A stretch of 64,000 nt of DNA, taken from the NCBI RefSeq assembly GCF_010614725.1, contig NZ_JAAEHL010000004.1:310001-374000 (forward strand), written 5' to 3'. The stretch is from Flavobacterium ajazii. GTDB taxonomy: Bacteria > Bacteroidota > Bacteroidia > Flavobacteriales > Flavobacteriaceae. This document shows positions 16,393-26,200 of the stretch, piece after piece; position 1 is the first letter of the stretch, and every line of letters starts with the position of its first letter. The position numbers and the translations under genes were made by a program. The notes beneath the pieces are model-generated. The model made no database searches and was not told where the DNA came from. It saw only the letters and a list, made by a program, of their open reading frames with translations.

Positions 16393-16743
16393 TTAAAAAT
16401 TCCATTTAATAGTAGAATCTTTAAAAACCCCATAAATATAATGTCCTTCAGTTAAGAGAATAAACAATAAATATAAAACCAGGAAAATAACAGGGGAAAC
16501 AACAGACCATCTAAGGCTGCTTTTTTCACCTTCCATGTGCATAAATGCCCATACTATATAATATGCTTTGTATAATGTAAGGATATAAAATATCCAGTTC
16601 AACAAATTCAAACCTACAAAATGATTACCTTCTAAAACTGCCGGTTTGTAGATACCAAGGATAACCTCTACTGTAGTTACTGCTGATAGTAATGCAAAAA
16701 CAAACCAGATTCTTTTTGTATTTGATACGTGCTCGTGTGACAT
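16393..16743 (-). CDS. Cytochrome c oxidase subunit IV-type protein
   Basis: A 116-residue protein with three transmembrane segments (FVFALLSAVTTVEVILGIY; LNWIFYILTLYKAYYIVWAFMH; VSPVIFLVLYLLFILLTEGHYI), the pattern of prokaryotic COX4/CyoD/CtaF subunits. It begins 18 bases after the larger COX3 gene and is the last gene before a terminator. It should be an accessory subunit of the heme-copper oxidase whose subunits I and II are coded at 37.7-40.7 kb. Confidence 0.88.
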   Translation of the reverse strand: MSHEHVSNTKRIWFVFALLSAVTTVEVILGIYKPAVLEGNHFVGLNLLNWIFYILTLYKAYYIVWAFMHMEGEKSSLRWSVVSPVIFLVLYLLFILLTEGHYIYGVFKDSTIKWNF

Positions 16744-16761
16744 AATAATTAAAATCTAAAA

Positions 16762-17757
16762 TTAAACTAAGTAGAAAACTGTAAATACGAATACCCAAAC
16801 TAAATCGACAAAGTGCCAGTATAAACCAACTTTCTCTACCATTTCGTAGCTTCTTCTTTTCTCGTAAGTTCCTAACAACACATTAAAAAAGATAATGATG
16901 TTAATGATAACTCCAGAAAACACGTGGAATCCGTGGAATCCAGTGATGAAGAAGAAGAAATCAGCAAATAATTTACTTCCGTATTCATTTCTAGTTAGGT
17001 TTGCTCCTTCAACTACATATTTTGCAGTCGCTAAACGAGTTTCAGATTCTGCTCTGGTCAAAACTTTTTTACTCTTTTTTCCATTTTCAATAAGAATCTG
17101 TTCTGTCCTGATTAATAATTCAGGATGTGCTTTAAAACCAGCCTGAACTTCAGCAACTGTGTATGAAGCTTGCGTTTCAGCATCTTCCATAAACCAGGTT
17201 GAATGGCTTCTTGTCAAAGCTTCTCTTTGTTCTGGTAATTTAACAGCAAACTTTTCAAGTGCTACTCTTTCACCTTTTGCATCAACAAACTGCAATAAAC
17301 TTCCACCTGCTGTTTCAACTGCTCCATATTCTCCTTTAATAAAGTTTTTCCACTCCCAAGCCTGAGAACCAACGAAAATTAAACCTCCAATAATTGTTAA
17401 GAACATATAGATTGCAACTTTTGTTTTTTTCAATTGATGACCGGCATCAACAGCCAAAACCATAGTTACAGATGAGAAAATCAAAATAAAAGTCATTAAG
17501 GCTACATAATACATAGGAGCCGAAACACCATGTAAAAATGGAAAGTGAGTAAACACTTCGTCAGCCAAAGGCCAGGTTTCAATAAATTTAAATCTTGAAA
17601 AACCATAAGCAGCAAGAAATCCAGAGAATGTTAAGGCATCTGATACGATAAAAAACCACATCATCATTTTACCATAACTTGCTCCTAATGGCTGGATGTC
17701 ATCTCCGCCTCCCCATGTTTTTTCGTTGTTATTTGCAGTAGTAACTGTCGCTTCCAT
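16762..17757 (-). CDS. Cytochrome c oxidase subunit III with a large polar insertion
   Basis: A 331-residue subunit III. Hydrophobic segments lie at about 30-55, 80-103, 113-133, then after a gap at 264-290 and 305-331. WFFIVSDALTFSGFLAAYG and FFFITGFHGFHVFSGV are typical COX3 motifs. Between segments three and four lies a polar insertion of about 115 residues (148-262) rich in Lys, Glu and Thr; ordinary bacterial COX3 has about 200-270 residues in all. It follows the smaller COX3 gene by 42 bases. Subunit III stabilises subunit I and its proton uptake. Confidence 0.92.
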   Translation of the reverse strand: MEATVTTANNNEKTWGGGDDIQPLGASYGKMMMWFFIVSDALTFSGFLAAYGFSRFKFIETWPLADEVFTHFPFLHGVSAPMYYVALMTFILIFSSVTMVLAVDAGHQLKKTKVAIYMFLTIIGGLIFVGSQAWEWKNFIKGEYGAVETAGGSLLQFVDAKGERVALEKFAVKLPEQREALTRSHSTWFMEDAETQASYTVAEVQAGFKAHPELLIRTEQILIENGKKSKKVLTRAESETRLATAKYVVEGANLTRNEYGSKLFADFFFFITGFHGFHVFSGVIINIIIFFNVLLGTYEKRRSYEMVEKVGLYWHFVDLVWVFVFTVFYLV

Positions 17758-17799
17758 AAAAGATATTCGTTAAAAAGTTCCCAAATTTACGTTTTTTTC

Positions 17800-18387
17800 T
17801 TATTTAAAGAAATATAAAAACAAAAATAATAATACCCACAAAAGGTCTAAAAAGTGCCAATACATTGCACCTAGTTCTATTCCAAGAGTTTGAGTTGAAT
17901 TGTATTTTTGTTTAAAATGATTATAAATTATAATTAAAAGTGAAATTAACCCTCCTACCAGGTGCAATAAGTGCATAACCGCGATTACATAAAGGAAAGT
18001 TGTAGTAATTGAACTACCCTGCCCTGTCATATAATAACCGCTTTCAATAATTTGTCCGAATCCAACAAATTGTAAAATCACAAACAGAACCCCAAGAACT
18101 AATGTCCCTAAAAGAAAAGCAGTAGTAGCATTTCTGTTTCCATTTGAAATCGCTCTTTTAGCCAAATAAAAAGTAACACTACAACCAATGATTACTGCTG
18201 TACTAAAAAAGAATGCACTTGGTATTTGAAAGTTCTGCAACCAGTCTGCTCTTGATTTACTCACTACAAATGCACTCGTAAGTCCGGCAAACATCATAGT
18301 CATACTTACCATTGCGAATAACAAAATCAATTTTGCCGATTTTGATTTTCTCACTTGTTCTTCACTTATTTTCATTGTCATTTCCAT
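17800..18387 (-). CDS. Second COX3-type oxidase subunit
   Basis: A 195-residue protein with five transmembrane segments and the COX3 C-terminal signature YWHFLDLLWVLLFLFLYF. AMVSMTMMFAGLTSAFVV and YVIAVMHLLHLVGGLISL add further family features. It is a compact COX3 relative that lies 2 bases after the heme O synthase gene. Tandem short and long COX3 genes are a feature I associate with flavobacterial oxidase clusters. Whether both occupy one enzyme or the short one aids assembly is not clear from sequence. Confidence 0.88.
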   Translation of the reverse strand: MEMTMKISEEQVRKSKSAKLILLFAMVSMTMMFAGLTSAFVVSKSRADWLQNFQIPSAFFFSTAVIIGCSVTFYLAKRAISNGNRNATTAFLLGTLVLGVLFVILQFVGFGQIIESGYYMTGQGSSITTTFLYVIAVMHLLHLVGGLISLLIIIYNHFKQKYNSTQTLGIELGAMYWHFLDLLWVLLFLFLYFFK

Positions 18388-18389
18388 AA

Positions 18390-19292
18390 CTATCTTAAAA
18401 ATTTGTCTACTATAAACACTATTTGCAATAACGAAATATACGAAACACTTACCAGCATTAAGGTTCTAGCTGATTTTGCAGTTCTTAACTGATATAAACG
18501 AACAGCATAAAACAACATCCAGAGTCCTAATAAAAAAACCAAAACTGCGGCGATTGGTGTAAGAAACAATTGTCCCGTATATCCTAATACCGGCAATAGA
18601 GAAGCGATAATCAGCCAAACTGTATATAAAATGACCTGCAAAGCTGTTCCTTTATCTTTTTTTCCGGTAGGAAGCATAAAAATTCCGGCCTTTTCATAAT
18701 CTTCATATAAAAACCATCCGATTGCCCAAAAATGAGGAAACTGCCAAAAAAACTGAATCAAAAACAAAGTACCAGCTTCTATCCCGAACTCTCCTGTTGC
18801 CGCAACCCATCCTAACATAAACGGAATCGCCCCTGGAAAAGCTCCCACAAAAACAGATAATGAGGTTACCGTTTTTAGAGGTGTATAAATACTCGTATAT
18901 AAAAATATTGAGATTGCCGCAAACATCGCAGACTTTGCATTAATAGTATACAGTAAAGTAATTCCTGTAATCGTAAGTAAACTTGCCACCAATAAAGCTA
19001 CTTTGGGAGACATGCGCCCTGAAGGAACAGGACGGTTTTTAGTACGATCCATTAAAGAATCAATGTCTTTTTCTATTACCTGATTAAAAGCATTTGAAGC
19101 TCCAACCATACAATAACCTCCAATCATCAAAACAGCCAAAATGCTCCATTGAAAAGGGTTTTCATTATTTACACCTAACAAATACCCTGCAATAGAAGAA
19201 AACAAAACACTGATAGCCAAACCAGCCTTGGTAATCTCTTTGAAATCCAGAAATATTGATTTAAGTGAAATTGTATTTTTAGTAGCGTTCAA
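18390..19292 (-). CDS. cyoE: Protoheme IX farnesyltransferase (heme O synthase)
   Basis: A 300-residue UbiA-type prenyltransferase that farnesylates heme B to heme O. About eight to nine transmembrane helices; the Asp-rich motif occurs in NQVIEKDIDSLMDRTKNRP. I choose TTG at 19292 (protein begins MNATKNTISLKSIFLDFKEIT). A longer frame back to a TTG at 19337 would start inside the -7 element at 19327-19334. It heads the leftward operon with two COX3-type genes and subunit IV, supplying heme for the oxidase. A heme A synthase is not in the window. Confidence 0.92.
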   Translation of the reverse strand: MNATKNTISLKSIFLDFKEITKAGLAISVLFSSIAGYLLGVNNENPFQWSILAVLMIGGYCMVGASNAFNQVIEKDIDSLMDRTKNRPVPSGRMSPKVALLVASLLTITGITLLYTINAKSAMFAAISIFLYTSIYTPLKTVTSLSVFVGAFPGAIPFMLGWVAATGEFGIEAGTLFLIQFFWQFPHFWAIGWFLYEDYEKAGIFMLPTGKKDKGTALQVILYTVWLIIASLLPVLGYTGQLFLTPIAAVLVFLLGLWMLFYAVRLYQLRTAKSARTLMLVSVSYISLLQIVFIVDKFLR

Positions 19293-19326
19293 TACGGTAA
19301 TTGTTTGTCTATTTTTTTGAGTGGTG

Positions 19327-19334
19327 CAAATGTA
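19327..19334 (-). promoter_or_regulatory. Putative -7 element of the cyoE-cox3-cox4 operon
   Basis: Minus-strand TACATTTG matches TAnnTTTG and lies 34 bases before the proposed TTG start. No clear -33 element. Confidence 0.5.
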
Positions 19335-19447
19335 CAAATTAGATTATAGAATTCTGACCTATAAAATTAGATTTTTTCAATAAAACCTTTGCAAAATAAG
19401 GACTTGTCAATCTTTAACACAATTATCTTGAAAAATCTTATTAAATA

Positions 19448-21589
19448 TTAGTAATCAAAATACCAATTAAAGACATCAGAACGTAGTCCTATTGTAAACC
19501 AGGTTGTACTTTGCTTAAAAACAGTTGCCGTATTCTGCATAGGGTCAAAATTCCTATAGATAAAGCTTCCGTAAAGTTTCAGATTTGTCATGGGATTTAT
19601 TAAGTATCCACCCTGAATATCTGCAATAAAAATATTTGTTTTGTTTCCCTGTCCCACTTTTACACCAGTATCATAAGGACGATTTTCTTCATAACTTTTA
19701 TAGATATTCCCTCCGTAATTAAAAGAATCTTCTGCTGTATCAAAATCAAAACCTCTTTTTCCGACAGTAATTTTCGCATCAGCAAAAAGACGCCCTTTGT
19801 GATAACGACCAATAGCAACTAACTCCTCAAAATTACCTCCCCACTGATGGCCTAAACTTTGATTATTATGTGCGTAATTTGTAATAGCAGCACTATGTGA
19901 ATAAACATAAGGACGTACATGATTGTATTCCAGTTGCAACAACAAATCTTTAATCTTAAATGCATTAAAATATTTAGCCCCTAACTGATATCCAATTTTA
20001 TTTTTCCAGCTATTATCCCCCGCCTTTACATCTCCAAATGAAAACTCATCTATCAATAATTGCCCATATAAATTAACATTATCATTCCATTTATATTTAG
20101 ATGTAATTCCTAAAAGAGCATTTCCACTTTTAGAAGACGAAGCAAACTCAACAGAACGGTAAAATATAATAGGATTAACGAAATTTACATCAAAACCTCT
20201 GTTATTTGTATCTGTCCAGACCACTGATTCAAAAAAACCTAAATTCAGTTTGTTAGAAACATTCCAGCTCAAATAATGATTTGCCATATATTTTGATGCA
20301 TATGTTTTGTCAACTGTAACCTCAGGACGAACATCTTTAAGCCACATGTAAGTGTTTGTATATTTTATTTTCCAAAAAGTAGTATTTATTTTAAAATATG
20401 GATATGGACTGGCTCCATCACTTTCCAGTAATGAACGGTATCCATCACCAATAAAATTTCTTCCATAGCCTAATTGAAAATCAAAAATCTTACTTGGTGT
20501 ATAGGTTATGTTAGCTTCCGCCAAAGGAAAATCGTATGAGTCAGTTTTAAATTGTTTTGCAATTCCCATACCCGGTATAATAGCCGGATTTCCTCCTGAA
20601 GGTTTTAAAGAATTCGCATAATCATTAAAATAGCCTGCAAATCTTCCCTGGCTTTCAAAAATAGTGGTTGTAAAATTAATTTGTTTTCCTAAACCTCCTC
20701 TAAAATTTATAGCCCGCGTATTTACATAAGTATACGATGCATCAAGATCTGAAGCTTTACCCATTTGTAAATCAACTATTGGATTTAAAGATAACCAATA
20801 GTCTTCTCCCTGAATCTGAACCATATTTTCATTCCACCATTTTCTTCCCAGCCAGGTTGAAGTCTTTTTTTGAAGTGATTCATTTACCGCTTTTAAATTA
20901 TAATATTTTGAAACTTCTGCATAAGTATATGGTTTTGAAGCGGTATGATTGTTGCTTCCCACCTGATTCATAGCACCATCAAACTGTGCATAATAGCTAT
21001 GAGAAAAAGGAATATTTAAATGACTCTCGAATTCAGGATTATTGTATTTTTTATATACGATACTATCCAGTTCTGTCATTGGTTTTTCTGTAGGCTTTAT
21101 AATTTCTGCCGCAGCCAGAGTTTCAGCAGCAATCTGCTCAGAACTCTTTAACGGTATATCAATTGAAATGGTATATTTAGAATATGTTGCAACACCGTTA
21201 TAGGTTGAAGGTTTTATATTAGGAAATTTTTCAAAAACACGTTTTGCTTCTTTTACCAAATCATCATTTGTTGCATTTACATATATTACCTTAAAAATAC
21301 CGTTTGCATCTACTTCAAACAGAACCTTAACTTCTCCTTTGTAATTTGTCTGTTTTAAATTTTCAGGTACTCCAAAATTTTGAAACACAAAATCCTGAAC
21401 TTCTTTATAAAAACAGTTTTCCAAGCTTTTAGACTCCAAATTTTCGCAATTAGGAAAAACCGGAAAGCGCTCGGCAGTAAAACCGGGCTTAACTGAAGAT
21501 TTGTTTGTTTCCTGAGAAAAAACAGAAAGAGACAATAACGTAAAACAGAAAGTTATAAAACTTTTATTCAAATTTTTTTTGATTTTCAT
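19448..21589 (-). CDS. remB: Gliding motility protein RemB
   Basis: A 713-residue outer-membrane protein with a signal peptide ending near SVFSQ. Residues about 40-147 resemble a TonB C-terminal-like domain (YKGEVKVLFEVDANGIFKVI). The remaining 550 residues are strand-rich with many aromatic residues and end in Tyr-Phe-Asp-Tyr, as in a beta-barrel. I identify it as RemB from this architecture and from its place next to deoC, vanZ, gcvH and sprA, the order I recall in F. johnsoniae, where RemB is a mobile surface-associated gliding protein. Its ATG overlaps the deoC stop by one base, so the two are coupled. Confidence 0.78.
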   Translation of the reverse strand: MKIKKNLNKSFITFCFTLLSLSVFSQETNKSSVKPGFTAERFPVFPNCENLESKSLENCFYKEVQDFVFQNFGVPENLKQTNYKGEVKVLFEVDANGIFKVIYVNATNDDLVKEAKRVFEKFPNIKPSTYNGVATYSKYTISIDIPLKSSEQIAAETLAAAEIIKPTEKPMTELDSIVYKKYNNPEFESHLNIPFSHSYYAQFDGAMNQVGSNNHTASKPYTYAEVSKYYNLKAVNESLQKKTSTWLGRKWWNENMVQIQGEDYWLSLNPIVDLQMGKASDLDASYTYVNTRAINFRGGLGKQINFTTTIFESQGRFAGYFNDYANSLKPSGGNPAIIPGMGIAKQFKTDSYDFPLAEANITYTPSKIFDFQLGYGRNFIGDGYRSLLESDGASPYPYFKINTTFWKIKYTNTYMWLKDVRPEVTVDKTYASKYMANHYLSWNVSNKLNLGFFESVVWTDTNNRGFDVNFVNPIIFYRSVEFASSSKSGNALLGITSKYKWNDNVNLYGQLLIDEFSFGDVKAGDNSWKNKIGYQLGAKYFNAFKIKDLLLQLEYNHVRPYVYSHSAAITNYAHNNQSLGHQWGGNFEELVAIGRYHKGRLFADAKITVGKRGFDFDTAEDSFNYGGNIYKSYEENRPYDTGVKVGQGNKTNIFIADIQGGYLINPMTNLKLYGSFIYRNFDPMQNTATVFKQSTTWFTIGLRSDVFNWYFDY

Positions 21590-22332
21590 TAGTATTGATT
21601 TGTGGTATTTTCTCCATTTGCAATTGCTTTTGCAGATGAAGTTCCGATTCGTTTAACCCCTAAACGAATCATTTCTATTGCCTCTTCGTACGATTTAACA
21701 CCTCCGGAAGCTTTAACCGGCAATGGAGAAGCATTTTCCAGCATCATAATTATTGAAGGAATAGTAGCCCCATTCGGCAAACCATTCTGAGCTTTATAAA
21801 ATCCGGTTGATGATTTCACAAAAACCGATGTATAATCCTCTTCTTTAAAATTTGAAACAACAATATTTTTTATTAACGCCGAAAGCTGAATAATTTCTTT
21901 TTCGTTTAAGGCTGCAGCTTCAATAATCCATTTTACTGTTTTATTGTTTGCCAGCCCTATTTGTGTTGCTATTAAAATCTCCTGTTTTATTAATTCTGTC
22001 TCTCCGTTTTTGAAGGCTTCATAATTACAAACAAAATCCAGATCATCTACTCCGTTGGCTATTGCTTCATTTGCTTCCTTGATTTTTATTTTCAAATCTG
22101 ATTTACCTTCCGGAAAATCTATAACAGTACCAACCAAAAGATTCGAATTTTCCTTTAAAATCATTTCTTTAGCCAAAGTAACATATTCCGGACGAATCAT
22201 AATCAGCTTAAAACCTTCATTAATAGCTTCGGTGATTACTTTTTTAACCACAACTTCGTTTTCTGTTTCAGAAAGACCAGCCTGAGAAGCAGTTTTTAAG
22301 TAAGTGGAATCTAAATATTGTTTAATATTCAT
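21589..22332 (-). CDS. deoC: Deoxyribose-phosphate aldolase
   Basis: A 247-residue TIM-barrel class I aldolase that splits 2-deoxyribose 5-phosphate into glyceraldehyde 3-phosphate and acetaldehyde. The Schiff-base Lys is in VFVKSSTGF, the second catalytic Lys in PVKASGGVKS, and the Asp in VDFVCNYEAF-like context. Length matches the family (about 220-260). A -7 element at 22359-22366 precedes it. It shares an operon with remB, whose start overlaps its stop; this pairing of nucleoside catabolism with gliding appears to be positional. Confidence 0.95.
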   Translation of the reverse strand: MNIKQYLDSTYLKTASQAGLSETENEVVVKKVITEAINEGFKLIMIRPEYVTLAKEMILKENSNLLVGTVIDFPEGKSDLKIKIKEANEAIANGVDDLDFVCNYEAFKNGETELIKQEILIATQIGLANNKTVKWIIEAAALNEKEIIQLSALIKNIVVSNFKEEDYTSVFVKSSTGFYKAQNGLPNGATIPSIIMMLENASPLPVKASGGVKSYEEAIEMIRLGVKRIGTSSAKAIANGENTTNQY

Positions 22333-22358
22333 GACCTTAAGATTACCTGGAATAACGG

Positions 22359-22366
22359 CAAAAATA
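22359..22366 (-). promoter_or_regulatory. Putative -7 element of deoC-remB
   Basis: Minus-strand TATTTTTG fits TAnnTTTG, 26 bases before the deoC ATG and just downstream of the vanZ terminator. No -33 match seen. Confidence 0.45.
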
Positions 22367-22383
22367 CATTTTAAATTCAGAAA

Positions 22384-22406
22384 ATAAAAAAACCCACCGA
22401 AGCGGG
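22384..22406 (-). terminator. Terminator after vanZ
   Basis: On the minus strand CCCGC-TTCG-GTGGG (complement of 22393-22406) forms a short stem capped by a UUCG tetraloop and is followed by seven T. Confidence 0.75.
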
Positions 22407-22416
22407 AATTTATATT

Positions 22417-22800
22417 TTATATTCTGTCGATTTGCTTTTTAAAAGCTATCGCCGTAAATACAGCTGCTGTAGCTCCTATTGCATTGCCTAAAATATCTGC
22501 AACATCTGATGCTCTTGTTTTGGTAAAAATACCCTGAAGTATTTCTATCGTAATTCCAAAAAAAACTGAAAATATAAACGAAATAAGATAGGCTTTATAA
22601 TCATCCGTTGTCTTTCCTTTGAGCTCTTTTTTGAAAAACAAAATCCATGAAATTGTAAACCCAAAATGAAAACAGAAATGTACTATCTTATCAATACTGG
22701 GAAAACTGACTGCTGGAATATTACTTGAGTCTGTGAGACAAAGATAGGTTATTATCCCTGTGCAAATTATAGCCCACAATAAAAGCAGTTGTTTAGGCAC
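22417..22800 (-). CDS. VanZ-family membrane protein
   Basis: A 127-residue protein with four hydrophobic segments. The VanZ hallmark is present: a DKxxHF-type motif ([21 protein letters not shown]) and a later GITIEILQ segment followed by [17 protein letters not shown]. VanZ gives low teicoplanin resistance in enterococci, but most members of this widespread family have no known role. It overlaps gcvH by 8 bases and ends at a UUCG terminator, so it is translated with gcvH. Confidence 0.9.
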   Translation of the reverse strand: MPKQLLLLWAIICTGIITYLCLTDSSNIPAVSFPSIDKIVHFCFHFGFTISWILFFKKELKGKTTDDYKAYLISFIFSVFFGITIEILQGIFTKTRASDVADILGNAIGATAAVFTAIAFKKQIDRI

Positions 22801-23173
22801 CTATCAATTGTTTGTATGCTTCGTCTGATAACAATGAATCAATTTCAGAAGCGTTAGCAATTTTAACCTTAATCATCCATCCGGCTCCATAAGGATCAGA
22901 ATTCACAGCTTCAGGAGTACTTTCCAGTTCTTCATTAAAAGCAATAATTTCTCCAGATAAAGGCAGGAATAAATCAGAAACTGTTTTTACAGCCTCAACC
23001 GTACCGAAAACTTCGTCTTTTTCAAGTGTCTGATCTAAAGTTTCTACTTCAACATACACGATATCTCCCAACTCTTTTTGAGCAAAATGAGTAATTCCTA
23101 CTGTTGCAACATCTCCATCGATGCTAACCCATTCGTGATCTTTTGTGTACTTTAAATTTGCTGGTATGCTCAT
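22793..23173 (-). CDS. gcvH: Glycine cleavage system H protein
   Basis: A 126-residue lipoyl carrier. The lipoylation site is Lys63 in [13 protein letters not shown] protein shuttles the aminomethyl group between the P, T and L proteins of the glycine cleavage complex, and is also a lipoate donor in some bacteria. Length and sequence are typical throughout. A -7 element (23214-23221) lies 41 bases upstream, so it may be expressed apart from sprA, which ends 85 bases before it. It overlaps vanZ by 8 bases. No other gcv gene is in the window. Confidence 0.96.
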   Translation of the reverse strand: MSIPANLKYTKDHEWVSIDGDVATVGITHFAQKELGDIVYVEVETLDQTLEKDEVFGTVEAVKTVSDLFLPLSGEIIAFNEELESTPEAVNSDPYGAGWMIKVKIANASEIDSLLSDEAYKQLIGA

Positions 23174-23213
23174 AATACTATTTGTAAAATTTGATAATTT
23201 AATTTTGATGCAA

Positions 23214-23221
23214 CAAATGTA
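23214..23221 (-). promoter_or_regulatory. Putative -7 element of gcvH-vanZ
   Basis: Minus-strand TACATTTG fits TAnnTTTG within the 85-base gap between sprA and gcvH. No -33 element at normal spacing. Confidence 0.45.
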
Positions 23222-23258
23222 ACAATCTTATAACAAAATTTAGTTTATAATCACAAAA

Positions 23259-26200
23259 TTAATTTCCAAAATTATATCGGAGTGTAAATCCTGAACGAAT
23301 ATTTGTTAACGGAAATGACGTTGAAATTACTGCTTTCGAAAACGAATGATCGTAATAGAATATTGCTGTAAGATTCTTGCTGAAAGCATAATCGGCAGTA
23401 AGTTTTAACGCCCAGATGTTTTGTCCAGCTGCCAGCTGATTATTATCATAATCCAGATAACGAACCAAAGTCTGATTATTTCTATATGAAAAATCAGCTT
23501 TGATATTAATGTCGCTCTTTATAATCCCGGTCGGATTATCAGCCAAAGTCGATGAAAAAATCACATCCTTAAAACGATATCCTAAACCAACAACATATTC
23601 AACACCTTTTACTTCCGTCAATAAATTATTGTCAAAACTCATAGATAAAGCCCTGTCTTTTTTAACTTCGGTAAGTACTCTCAGCGAACCTTTCAATTCA
23701 AAATCCACGCGAAGCAAAGGACTAAACTGTTCTACCAGATTGACATTGGACATAATAGTTTTATTAAAGAAATTGCCATTTACATCAGTACCATCCGGAT
23801 TTTCGTTATAATCGAAATTAGATCTGAACTGATTAATTGTATAAGAAGCCCTATAATTATGCTGCAAAGAAAAACGTTTAAACCTGTCTTTAAAATATTT
23901 ATAACGCATCAGTCCATTGTATTTAACACTCCAGTTTGGAAGAGGAAAATTTCTAAAAATACCTGTCGAAACATCAGAAGCATTGCTTCCTGAATAAGCT
24001 GCCAGAAATGCTGGTAATAAAACAGCCTGATTACTTTTTCCAAAACCTATCGGATATCCTTTATTGGATTCATATATTTTATAATTTGGATCTGTTTCAG
24101 GAACTGTATTATTGGTATCTCCATATCTCGGTATTGTATTACCTGCTCCATAATATTCTTCAGCCAGACGATTTGCAATCGTTAAACGATTTTCTCTAAA
24201 ATCGTCAAATGCAGCAGACTGATTCACATCACTTGTAGAAAAAGCCGTTTTGATTAATACTGTTGAAATGGAGAACATTCCATATACATATGGAGATAGT
24301 GGAAGATATTCTCCTGTAGCCTGATCAACACTATATTGCTCAGATGAATTTTCAGAATGAGATCTGTCCATGGTCAAATCCACTTTGAAATCAGGGAACA
24401 AATCAAGATTAGCCGTAACCTTTAATAATTTAGTATTTACCTGTGTAAAGTTTTGATTGAAATTCTGATAACTTGTCAGCCACCCATTTTTAGCCGATTC
24501 ATAGCGCACATCATCCTGACTTCCGAAAATAAACCCTAAAGTCGGTTTTGAAGTTCCTAAAAATCCGATACCCGGTGTATATCCCGGTAAAACAGTTCCG
24601 CTATTTTCGGTATAATTTATCTGAACATTTTTTACACTTGTCAAAACTCCAATCAAACCATCATAAAAAGGACTTCTGGCTGCAGCCGGCTTATTGGTAT
24701 TTACTATTTTTTCCCCTGGCTTTGGCGGTGCAGTTGGTTTTGGTTTTGCTGTCTTTGCTCCTGGAGTTAATCCCAAATACTTGTACAGCATTGTCATGTT
24801 TAAAGTAGTACTTAACGTATTAGAATTTGCATTCTGAATTGTATTTCCTAAATTATATGTTGTAGTTGTTCCATCCGGATTTTCCTCAACATACTGTGAT
24901 AATGCTGTTGAAGAACGTTGCCAGTTATAATCTGCCGTGTATGAATAATTTGCTTTTACAAAACTAAAAATTGGCAATTTATAAATTGGAATATCATAAT
25001 TCAAAACCAATTGCTGTGTATGTTGATTAGGTGTTCCTATATCAAAATAATCATCCCAGATATTAAAATCTTCTTTTGGGGTACTATCGTCGTTCAGATA
25101 ATTTTTAACAATATTATTTGAAGATGCAGTATAGTTTAACTTTAAAGATTTAGTAAGGTTAAATCCAAATCCGTATTGGTAATTGTATGCAAAATTTCTT
25201 CTGTACAAAGCATCCAGACCAATTCCCTGAACATCTTCAACCTGTCTGAATTGCTGACGATTGCTTTGTCTTATAATATTAGTGTTGAATGAAATATTAG
25301 ACGGCAGATAATTAAAATTGAAATCACTTAACAATTTCCAGTACTCACTTTTTTTCATGAATTTAGTCTGCTTGAAAGGCACTACTTCTTTTGGCTGAAA
25401 CGTATAAGCATAGTTTACGGACGAATTTGACAATTCGTCTTCATAATCTTCAATTTCATAATCATGACGTTCCACCTGATTGTACGATTGAGAAAATGTA
25501 AAATTTTCTACATCGTAAACATGAGCTTTTTGCTCAGGTGCCCTGTCTTTTCTTACACCAATAAAATTGATACTTTTACGCTTTGTATAATCTATAGCCC
25601 TGTTTTTGATATTGTCTTTTTGCGCCTGATCTGTAGTTTCATTCAACAATTGTTCCAGCTTAATATCCTGATTAAAAGGGTCATATTCCGGCGTAATTAT
25701 CTCTTCTCCAACCGCATAATTAAACGGCAAATTAATACCCCATTTAGGAGGCAACAGTTTTCCCAAATTTAAATTTGTAACAATATTATACTGTTGAATA
25801 TCTTCACGGTCTCTTTCGTTTGCTCCTTCTTCAATAGACCCAAAACCAATGGTACTTTTTCTACCTGTTGCTGAAACAGTAGCAAAATCAGCCATATTGG
25901 TGTCAATGTTTAATATGGCAGCCATACCGCCCTTATTATCCATATCAGACAGACGAAGTTCGTTAAACCAAACTTCTCCTTTTATTCTTCTATCAACAGT
26001 ATTACCATTTTTGATACCTACCATTAAATTTCGAACCATACCAAAGTTTGGATTCCCCTTAATACCTAAAACTAATTTACTATCTCCATCACCTCCTGAA
26101 ACATCAGGATCATTATCTGGGTAATAAATTCCGTTAATATCCCTCTTAGGAGAGTTAACACTAACATTCATACCCTTAATTTTCATTTTAGTCAATAACG

